A stretch of 64,000 nucleotides of DNA from Thozetella sp. PMI_491 (taxonomy: Eukaryota; Ascomycota; Sordariomycetes; Chaetosphaeriales; Chaetosphaeriaceae), in the NCBI GenBank assembly GCA_021432635.1, contig MU270030.1, forward strand, positions 743,823 through 807,822. Direction: 5' to 3'. The notes below the pieces were generated by a model, which did no database searches, was not told where the DNA came from, and worked only from the letters and a program-made list of their open reading frames with translations. How positions within the stretch are numbered: position 1 is the first letter of the stretch; each line of letters begins with the position of its first letter. The translations under genes and the position numbers were made by a program. Below are positions 53,555 to 64,000 of the stretch, piece after piece.

Positions 53555-54031
53555 CGGTGAGACGGGCCGGTGACGGGCGCGTGGGGGGCTGCATGGTTTG
53601 GCTGGGCAGGATGCATTTTGGGATAGGTAGCTCTACGGTAGCGGTATATACATTGCATTTCCTTTAGAACGCGTAAAGCCGGGCAACCCCCCGGGATGCA
53701 GTCTGGTGTGGGACCGACACCATCTGGATGTGGACCCGGCCGGCGGCGGCCTGACCTAGGTGTACGAGATTAGACTAGCGCAATTGGCAGCCCCACTTCA
53801 GCCGAAGAAGGGCCGCCGACAGGCAAACAAGAGCTGATGAAGCTCCGGCGCCTTAGCTCGCCGCTCCGATGCCTTAGCACTTCCTTCCCTTCCACGCACT
53901 TCCATCACGATCATCCCCGCGACGACGCCTCGAGCCTCTCCCGACCCCGCCAACACGATTCCATCCCTCCGAGCCGCACGTGAATCCACAGCCCGCGGCA
54001 CACCTCCCCGGCCTCTCCGCAGCCTCCAGCC
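53555..54031 (+). promoter_or_regulatory. Spacer and promoter region of RPT4
   Basis: 477 bases between the stop of the zinc-cluster gene and the RPT4 start. A CAATTGG (CCAAT on the other strand) lies near 53,780. The last 150 bases are pyrimidine-rich. Confidence 0.5.
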
Positions 54032-55365
54032 ATGGCGTCCGACCAGGAACGCGAGCATGCGCTCTCATCGTTCAAGGCGAAGCTGATCGAGTCCCGGGAC
54101 TGGGAGGCGAAGCTCAAGAACCTCCGGTTGGAGATCAAGGGCCTGCAGAAGGAGTTTGACCAGACTGAAGAGAACATCAAGGCGTTACAGAGCGTGGGCC
54201 AAATCATCGGCGAGGTGCTCAAACAGCTCGACGAGGAGCGATGTGCGTCCCCCTCGACCTCCTGCAGCCGCCACCGCTAACGTCTGTGTGTGCTCTCCAG
54301 TCATCGTAAAGGCCTCTTCGGGGCCCCGGTACGTCGTCGGCTGCCGGTCCAAGGTCGACAGGGCGAAGCTGAAGCAGGGCACGCGCGTGGCCCTCGACAT
54401 GACGACGCTCACTATCATGCGCATGCTCCCCCGCGAGGTCGACCCCCTCGTCTACAACATGTCGCTCGAGGACCCCGGCCAGGTCAGCTTCGCCGGCATC
54501 GGCGGCCTCAACGACCAGATCCGCGAGCTACGCGAGGTGATCGAGCTACCGCTCAAGAACCCGGAGCTGTTCTTGCGCGTGGGCATCAAGCCGCCCAAGG
54601 GCGTGCTCCTTTACGGACCCCCGGGCACCGGCAAGACGCTGCTGGCCCGTGCCGTTGCCAGCAGCCTCGAGACCAACTTCCTCAAAGGTAAGCGCCGCCC
54701 GGCCGCCCACGAACCCCTCTGTGCTTGCTGACTCCCGCAGTCGTATCGTCGGCGATCGTCGACAAGTACATCGGCGAGTCGGCCCGCCTGATCCGCGAGA
54801 TGTTCGGCTACGCCAAGGAGCATGAGCCGTGCATCATCTTTATGGACGAGATCGACGCCATCGGTGGCCGGCGCTTCAGCGAAGGCACCAGCGCCGACCG
54901 AGAAATCCAACGGACGCTCATGGAGCTCCTCAACCAGCTCGACGGCTTCGACTACCTCGGTAAGACCAAGATCATCATGGCCACCAACCGGCCCGACACA
55001 CTCGACCCGGCCTTGCTGCGCGCGGGGCGCCTGGACCGCAAGATCGAGATTCCCCTGCCCAACGAGGTCGGCCGCCTCGAGATCCTCAAGATCCATGCCT
55101 CGAGTGTCATGCTCGAGGGCGACATCGACTTCGAGAGCGTCGTCAAGATGAGCGACGGCCTGAACGGCGCCGACCTGCGGAACGTAGTGACTGAAGCGTG
55201 AGTATCCCCGCCCGGCAAGCAGCGCACGCACTAACCTGCCATAGAGGCTTGTTCGCCATCAAGGCCTACCGGGACGAGATCAACCAGGACGACTTCAACA
55301 AGGCCGTGCGCAAGGTCGCCGAGGCCAAGAAGCTGGAGGGCAAGCTGGAGTACCAAAAGCTGTAG
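54032..55365 (+). CDS. rpt4: 26S proteasome regulatory ATPase Rpt4 (S10b)
   Basis: Exons 54032-54242, 54301-54687, 54741-55197 and 55245-55365 encode 391 residues, the usual length. An N-terminal coiled coil ([20 protein letters not shown]) precedes the OB-fold segment ([20 protein letters not shown]). The AAA domain has [20 protein letters not shown] (Walker A), [15 protein letters not shown] (Walker B) and [20 protein letters not shown] (second region of homology with arginine fingers). It ends [10 protein letters not shown]. Rpt4 is one of six ATPases of the 19S base that unfold and feed substrates into the 20S core. All three introns are short, with GT...AG ends and CTAAC or CTGAC branch motifs. 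The 20S subunit PRE4 lies 5 kb away. Confidence 0.98.
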
Positions 55366-57487
55366 AGTGGAGGCACGCAAGGGAGCTGGATGGAGCGGGC
55401 GGCGCTGTTGCGCGCGCAGCCCGGTGTACAATACAGAGCATTATGCGAGCCGCTACGATAGGCGTATCTAGAGCATCCTGCGAGCCGCTACGATGGTGTA
55501 TTAACTAGACGCTGGCCCTGGCCCTTTCTGCCCTGCATGCCTTGCCTTTGCCTGCCACTATCGCCTATCGTGCGCCTGAACGAAGGATTCCTCGTCGGCG
55601 CGGAGCCGCAGCGTTTCCGCCTCCCCAGGAGGAGCTGCCGGTGCTCCGGTCTTTGTCGCGAGCAAGGCCGGCCGATGACGGTCTCCGGCAAGATTTTGCC
55701 GTGAATAGGCCTGTCAGGTCGCACAACAGGCTATGAGGTGAAGGCACCAGGTCCTCATACGTCAATTGGCTGAAGTCCCGTAGTCACACCGCAGCAACGC
55801 AAACGTTTCACCTTGGGGCGCTGCCTCGGGGTGCTGCCAGCTGGCGGGGGCCGTCGTGCGTGCCGGCACTCGCTTTCAGGCCGGCGTCGAGACGGTCTTG
55901 GTCAGGATGGCCAGCAGCGATGGCGTCGGATTGGTGCCCCACGGCCTTTATTCGCAGCGCTGCCATCTCGTGTTCCGGTAGTTGGCTCTATTCTGGGACG
56001 CTAGCGTTGTGGCGATCCGCCAGTTGCCCGTGTCGCCCCTGAAAAGGTGGCTGTACAGCCACGAGCGGCGCCCACCACTGGCCCTGGGTGCAGGCGGGTG
56101 GAGCGCCCTGAGCTCTCTGCCTGTCATGGGCTGCCGATCCCAGCTGCGTCAATGGGTTACATCCTGCGTGCACACCCACACGCCCCCTGAGCCGTGATGT
56201 CGTCTCGACCCTAGTGCCTTCCCAGCCTAGCGCCACAAGCTGGCATGGAAGCTGGACGCCAACGTCATAGCTGGGCGGGGGCCTTCCAAGGTTTCTCTCG
56301 ACACGGCGGCGTCGTCTGCGGCGATTGGGAGGCCTGAATGCACCCGCCGGCCTATGAACCACAGCCGAGAGGGCCGCATTGATGAGGTTCATGACCCGGG
56401 GGAAGAGCGTTTTCAGTCGGATCGTGCTGGAGCTAAAAGTAGCCCGGCAACCCGATGACATCTGTTGCTGGCCCGGGCTCCACAATTACGATGTCACCGT
56501 TGGAGGGGTCCAGGGGAGGGAGGCCTGGGCGAGTCGACAAAGACGGATGCTCTTTCGGAGTCTGAGATAGTCTGGCCTGCGGTACGAGGTCGGCATGAGA
56601 AAAAAATAGCATTTCGATCCGAGAGGGGGGGCGGCGTAGCGCGGACGAGCCCGATCCCCTATGCTGATTCCGGGCGGTCAGCCCTGCTGGTCTGCGTGTC
56701 CAGTGCACACAGTTCAGACGACGCTTGTGGCTGTAGCTGTGGTTACCGGGTAAGTGCAGGCACTCTGGACGGGGCCTTGGCGAGCGGTCGACAAACCGCA
56801 ACGTGGGCTTTTCAACGCAGGCACTGGCGGCGACTAGCCCGTCCCCCAAGTCTCGGGCTAAAAAAGATAAACAAGAGAAGGCTCACGGTAAGCCCAACGC
56901 GATGAGGAGCAAAAGCCGAGACGCAAGAGGAGTGTGGCCACCAGCGGCGTGGAGGGGCTGCTGCATCCTCCGAGATGTCTCGAACGAGACAGAGAGGCAC
57001 CGCGGGCTCGTACTGCCGGGCTTCGTCAAAGACGGATACGATGGCGTAGGCAGCGTGGGCGCTAAAAAAATCTTGGACGGCCGAGATGCATGCAAGTAGT
57101 ATACCCATCTGGAGCCTCGGGCCTGCCAACCAGGAAGGGGGAAACACAGAAGCTTCCATCTCCAATCTAGAGCAGTGGCCAGAGCTGGTGACGACTTCCC
57201 TCCCCCCTCCAGGACCCCTGCTTGCACACCACCACTCGAGCCTGCGCTAGTGTCGCGGCCCACCCCACCTGTCCCTGGTTCTCTGCATTCCATTTCCTCC
57301 TTTCAGCCATAAAGCACAGCTTCCCCAGACCGATTGCCAAACCTGCCTCCTCTGCCCTCATCATCTCTGTTTCTTTTTCTTCCCTTCGACTCTCCCAGCG
57401 CTCTCTTGATACCCCCGGCCGTCTTCCTGCACCGCGAACCTCCCGAATTGAAGCCCTCCCCCGCCGCTCGCTGCTCGATCTAACACC
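55366..57487. other. Spacer and upstream region of GFA1
   Basis: 2.1 kb with no recognised gene on either strand. From about 57,190 the plus strand is strongly pyrimidine-rich and probably contains the GFA1 leader. Left of that there are only small open frames without family resemblance. Confidence 0.5.
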
Positions 57488-59899
<2,412 letters not shown>

Positions 59900-60244
59900 G
59901 CTGCTCGAGGGGCATGTACACTAGCGCAGCCGGCCACGGCCGCTGCATGAAAAGGGAGGGTAACGGCGGTATGCCGATATTAGAGGAGCTATGCACTGGA
60001 CACGGTAGTTACGGAATCAATCAAATCGTTCATGCCTACTACTAGGAAGCCCGATGAATATGCATGTTCACGCTGAAGTAAAGGAATGCGCCCTGACTGC
60101 CGATACGGCGAGGAAATGAATTGCCACTCTCCCGGCCGGCCATGCACGGCGGCCGTTGCCCTATGTTTCTAGTCGTACACAGCCGCAGAGTCCGGCGGCG
60201 TCTATCGTGCCCCCCTCTCCCGTCTCTCCCGTCCGTCCTGATGC
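59900..60244. other. Convergent spacer between GFA1 and PRE4
   Basis: 345 bases between two 3' ends. Nothing beyond presumed terminators was recognised. Confidence 0.5.
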
Positions 60245-61143
60245 TCAGACCGTCTGCGTCCCGTAGCCCTTGATCCGGTCGGCGAACGCCCAGCTTTGCT
60301 TCTCCAGCCGCACGTCCTCGTCCAGCTCGACGCCGTCGGCGGTCACGACGGCGATGCTATAGCGGTCCAGGCTGCGGGCGTCCCGGTAGTACAGCACCTT
60401 CATACACTCCTTGACTACGTCAATGGCCTGCTCGCGCGTCAGCGCCGCCGCCTGGCTCTCCGTGTCGGCGTACCGACGCATGATGGGCTGGGCAAGCGCC
60501 GCACCGAAGCCTGTCGCCAGGCTCGGGGCGCTGAAGGCGGTGCCGCGGAGGTCGACCGACGCCAGGAACGGATGCCGCTCGTCGTCGAGCCCGGCCACCA
60601 GGATGTGGTTCCAGAGGGGGTCAAAGTCGTTGCGTCGTTTGTACATGAGCTTGGTGAGGTACTTGTGCAGGTTGGCCGCGTTGAGCGTCGGCGCCGCATC
60701 CTCGCCTTGGTCGTAGGCCTCGTCGATGGCCAGCTCATTCAGATGCCGGTCCAGGTACTGCATGTCGCTCACGTCACCGCCGAAGCCGACCACCGAGGAG
60801 CCGGCGAACACGCGTAACCGCTTGACGTCGTCGAAGCGGGCGAGTGACCCGTACGAGGCTGCGAGGGTCAGTGATGCGAGCAGGTCGAGGCCGGCGAAAG
60901 CAGAGCGAGTGCTTACCTAGGTTGTCGGCGGCGATGACTACGCCCTCCTTGTACTTTATGGCAATCACCGACGTGCCGGTGACGATGGGGGACTGCGTGG
61001 TCTGCTTCGGGCCGCTGGTGTGGAGGTACGAGGCATCGTAGGCGCCATAAACGTCGTCCCGGGGCTGTGATCCAGTCAGCATGAGCTCAATCGGCGCGGT
61101 CGGGGGAACGTACACGGCCCCAAGCTTGCGGGCGGTGATCCAT
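60245..61143 (-). CDS. pre4: 20S proteasome subunit beta type-4/beta7 (Pre4)
   Basis: Exons 61143-61114, 61064-60917 and 60858-60245 encode 263 residues. The 30-base first exon gives MDHRPQAWGR and joins PRDDVYGAYD, matching the conserved start of this subunit. After the propeptide the mature protein should begin near TQSPIVTGTSVIAIKYKEG. The joint AADNL-ASYGSLARFDDVKR is diagnostic. The rest includes GDVSDMQYL and VVTADGVELDED. Beta7 is a non-catalytic ring subunit whose C-terminal tail clasps the opposite ring. The introns (49 and 58 bases) are canonical. It diverges from the HCNGP-like gene. Confidence 0.97.
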
Positions 61144-61425
61144 TGCGAGGTAATGTGCTTCGACAGATGAGAGCAGTGCTGCTTGTGTGGCGATGGTGTT
61201 GTTGGGAGCTGAGATGCAAGGAGCCAAGTCGTCGGAGCTCAGGCGAACTAGTGGCAGCTTCGCGTCACTGCTGCCTCAACGCCCAGCCGCAGCTGCCCCA
61301 GGTGGAGCTTTTGTGGCACGTGACCTGGTTGCTCATCAACCACCAGCAGCGCCAGAGCGACACGCAGCCAAGCACAGCACCCCATTCGCCTCCAATTGTC
61401 TGAATCTGCGTGCACGGCCGGCGCC
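61144..61425. promoter_or_regulatory. Divergent promoter between PRE4 and the HCNGP-like gene
   Basis: 282 bases separate the two start codons and must serve both genes. No TATA box or diagnostic element was recognised. Confidence 0.6.
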
Positions 61426-62239
61426 ATGGGCCTTGTTGCGTACGACAGCAGCGACGACGACGAAGAGCCGCGGGTCGAGGCCCCTGAGGTGCGTATGGTG
61501 CCATCCGCAGCCCTTCACACCAGCTAACGAGCCGCAGGCACCTCCATCGACGACGCAGCCGCCGCCCAAGCAGGAGACAGGTGCGTGCACGCTCTCACGC
61601 GCCGGCACCAGCCGCTAACCGGCCTGCCTAGATGCCGCACCCACGGCCCAGCCGGCTCCTGCGCCTCCGGCAACTGCCAGCCTAGCTCCGGTGATGGGGC
61701 CTTCTCGGCCTGCAGCGACCGACGCCCTGGAGGAGCTGCCAGAAGCTTCGCCGGAGCCCGCGGACGCACCAGGCTCGCCCTACGCAGCACGGCGGGCGCT
61801 GCTGCGCGACCTCACGCTCCCCACCGTACCAGACCTGGACATTCCTCAGTCGCCGCCGGGCACACCGCCGCCCACCCTCGACGCACTCAACCGCAAGTTC
61901 GACAACTTCCTCGAGCTCAAGCGGACCAAGGGCGTGCACTTCAACGAGCGGCTGGCCCAGTCAGCCGCGCTGCGCAACCCGGGCCTCATGGATAAACTAA
62001 TGGGCTTCGTCGGCATCGAGACGCGCTTCGACGAGGCCGACGCCACTGACCAGTATGCCAACGCACTGCCCCGGGACCTGTGGGACCCCTCCGCGCTTCC
62101 GCCGTGGGCGTACAAGGGCCCGCTGAGGAAGGCGCAGGAGAAGGCCCACGAACGCCCGCGCGGCGAGCGCGTCGAGTTCGTCGCGGCTGCCGACACCGCG
62201 CCCGTGACGGGCAAGCGGAAGTCTAGGTTCGACGCATGA
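61426..62239 (+). CDS. HCNGP/SAP30BP-like transcriptional regulator
   Basis: Exons 61426-61488, 61538-61580 and 61632-62239 encode 237 residues. The start MGLVAYDSSDDDEEP is typical of the family. After a Pro/Ala-rich region, the HCNGP domain occupies residues about 120-205: LDALNRKFDNFLELKRTKGV, HFNERLAQSAALRNPGLMDK, then QYANALPRDLWDPSALPPWA and YKGPLRKAQEK. The C-terminus is basic (GKRKSRFDA). In animals SAP30BP associates with the SAP30/Sin3 corepressor and with splicing factors; the fungal role is unclear. Both introns are short and in phase. Confidence 0.9.
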
Positions 62240-62782
62240 TGCGGACGCCGCCGTAGCCGCCAAGCGGAGGACCAATCCTAGTGGCCGAATGCCATCAGCA
62301 CGAGAGCCGCGGTTTGGCGCTACAGATCTACTTGTAATGATAGCGATACCCTTGCCTGCTAGCCTGGCTGTGATGGCCGTGGCCCGCTTGCGCATGTTCG
62401 TCCCAGAGTGGACAGCGAGCAATCATCCGAAGCTGGGGCATTCTGCAATCACGAGACGGTCCACAGCATAGTTCACAGCACGGTTACAGCACGTCTTGAT
62501 ACGTCCATGTACGCTCTATTCTGCTCGATTCTATGCAGCTTGGCGGCCGCGACCGTGCCCGCCGGCTCACGCGGCGCAGGTCACCAGCGGCCAGCACGGA
62601 GTTTCGCGACGGATTGGCATTAGAAGATATATAACATGCGGCCCAGGGGCCGCGGTGCGGTGCTCGAACCGCGCGCAGCCCCCCGCCCAACGCATCGACA
62701 TGGTATCTCAACATGCAAAAATCATACAGACACGGCACTAAGAAGCTGAGGCAATCCGTCTCCCCGCGAGTTTTTTTTCGGT
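62240..62782. other. Convergent spacer between the HCNGP-like and DUF3712 genes
   Basis: 543 bases with 3' untranslated regions and terminators only. No RNA gene was found, although a tRNA-like GCTCGAACCGCG near 62,662 was checked and rejected. Confidence 0.5.
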
Positions 62783-63986
62783 TTATGATGAGCAAGTGAG
62801 GTTGTAGGTCGGCAGGATCTTCTTGACGTCGTCGCCGATGGGCGTCAGGATAGTCGTGTTGGCAGTGAACAGCGCGTCGCCGTAGTAGGTGAGGTTCTGG
62901 CCGTGGTTCAAGACCTGGAAGCCGTTGAGCTGGAACGGTAGAACGCCGCCGTTCTCACAGTAGGGCTTCTTGCCGAGCGCCGCGAGCACGGGTGGTTGGG
63001 TGACGTTGGCGTGCATGGTGAAGTTGTTGACGGCGCCGGGCACAAGCACGACATTGTCGAGGTAGGTAGGGCCGACGGCCTCGCCCTCTAGGAAAGTGTT
63101 GAACGACACATTGCCCTGTCGAGGTCAGCATTGTCTGGGGGAGCCTTTGGGGGGGGGGGGGGGGGTTCCGGCTACTCACGATCTCAAAGGTCACGAGCGA
63201 GCGGTTGGGGATGCTCGCGAAGCCGTGGAAGTTGTCGCCGTTGTCGTCGGCCTGGAGCGAGATGGATGTCTCGGACACCGTAGTGCCGTTGAAGCTCTGG
63301 AGGCCTGCAGGCAGTCAGTATGGGGGTTGCCGCGGGTCGACCGGGCGGCTCACCTGGCATCTCGATGGTCTTCAGGAAGGTAACAGGGTACGACTTTGCG
63401 ATGCCGTTAACGCGGATGTTGGTGCTGCCGCTGACGGTCACGCGTAGCGTCGTGTTGTGCAGGAGCCAGGTGTTGAAGTTGGTGAAGGCCTCCATGTTGG
63501 TGATTGGCAAGGGCTGGCTCACGTTGACGACCTGTAGGGCGTCGCTGGTTGTCGCGGGGAACGAGATCTGGGCGAAAGGAGTGTGGGGGAGGAGGTCCTC
63601 GAGGTACATGTCGCCCAAGAAGCCGTCAATGTTGGCCTTGACGCTGCCGTCGGTGTGGATCGTGCTGTTGATGGCCATGGTCAAGCTGTCGCTCTTGGTG
63701 TTGGTCACGACGATGCCATCAATGGTGAGGGTCGCTTCGTCGAGCTTCGACTGGGCGATCTTGGGGATGGCGACGAAGATGCTGCGGAGGGGTGGTTAGC
63801 TGGCGGTCTGGCTGCTGCGCTTCCTCGCTCCAGGCTCACTTACATCAGGCACACGACCAAGATAACGATGGCAACGAAGGCCGCCAGGTACGCCCACCAC
63901 CACTTGGCCAGATGGCCAAGGCAGCCGCGGCGCCGAGGCGCGGCCGACTCGAGTTGTGTCGTCGTGGGTTTGTCCTGGTCCGACAT
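62783..63986 (-). CDS. DUF3712 single-pass membrane protein, fungal
   Basis: Exons 63986-63844, 63781-63354, 63304-63180 and 63115-62783 encode 342 residues. The N-terminus is cytosolic (MSDQDKPTTTQLESAAPRRR), followed by a transmembrane segment (about residues 30-50, WWWAYLAAFVAIVILVVCLI). The large remainder should be outside the cytosol: it is rich in NxT/S glycosylation sites (NHT-, NTT-, NGT-like) and repeats the beta-strand pattern of LEA-2/DUF3712 proteins, for example IDGFLGDMYLEDL and FASIPNRSLVTFEI. Function is unknown; a cell-wall, vacuole or secretory pathway role is inference. The third intron contains a 17-base homopolymer. The start is 14 bases from the window edge, so the promoter is outside. 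Confidence 0.85.
63149..63165 (+). repeat. Poly-G run of 17 bases in a DUF3712 intron
   Basis: On the gene's strand this is C17 inside a 64-base intron, between the donor and the CTGAC branch motif. It takes more than a quarter of the intron. Confidence 0.9.
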
Positions 63987-64000
63987 TGTCGTCTGTCTCG

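Overview
This window is nuclear DNA from a filamentous ascomycete. The genes are GC-rich and carry short GT...AG introns of about 45 to 120 bases, most with a CTAAC or CTGAC branch motif close to the acceptor. The encoded proteins are fungal in type: a HapB CCAAT factor, a Rim15-type PAS/kinase/receiver protein, a Zn(II)2Cys6 activator, a fungal bZIP factor and a DUF3712 membrane protein. A Sordariomycete, perhaps order Sordariales, is my inference from protein style and base composition; no marker gene fixes it. I found no transposon, virus-derived element, CRISPR array, rRNA or tRNA that I can support.

Layout. (1) 1-15,960 is gene-poor. It holds hapB on the minus strand at about 1 kb, an open stretch of roughly 9-11 kb with no recognisable gene, and one Ser/Ala/Pro-rich conserved-looking protein at 12.7-13.7 kb. 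(2) 15,965-30,540 is a compact housekeeping block arranged largely as divergent pairs: FAN1 nuclease / SDC1 (COMPASS Dpy-30), RPS13 / UBE3D-like E3 ligase, OGG1 glycosylase / U2AF large subunit, then eIF3d. (3) 30,043-35,309 has a bZIP factor divergent from an ER lysophosphatidate-type acyltransferase. (4) 39,475-45,342 is the giant RIM15 kinase gene, with long non-coding flanks. (5) 47,872-53,554 has an MFS transporter of the phosphate/glycerophosphodiester type, followed by a Zn2Cys6 transcription factor. (6) 54,032-63,986 is a second housekeeping block: RPT4 (26S proteasome ATPase), GFA1 (glucosamine-6-phosphate synthase), PRE4 (20S beta7), a SAP30BP/HCNGP-like protein and a DUF3712 membrane protein reaching almost to the window end.

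Together the genes cover DNA repair (FAN1, OGG1), chromatin and transcription (SDC1, HapB, bZIP, Zn2Cys6, HCNGP), splicing and translation (U2AF, RPS13, eIF3d), protein turnover (RPT4, PRE4, UBE3D), nutrient sensing and transport (RIM15, MFS), and lipid and cell-wall supply (acyltransferase, GFA1). They look like ordinary syntenic neighbours rather than one pathway.

Splice models were built by hand. For every spliced gene the exon lengths sum to whole codons and the joined protein reads through family motifs. The unusual signals are structural: a glutamate in place of the receiver aspartate in RIM15, a catalytic cysteine codon split after a 5-base first exon in GFA1, paired poly-C and GGAGGGA tracts hugging the MFS gene, stop-free introns whose length is a multiple of three, a forced AAG acceptor in SDC1, and a repeated near-palindrome at 14.8-14.9 kb. 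I saw no convincing novel multi-gene system.
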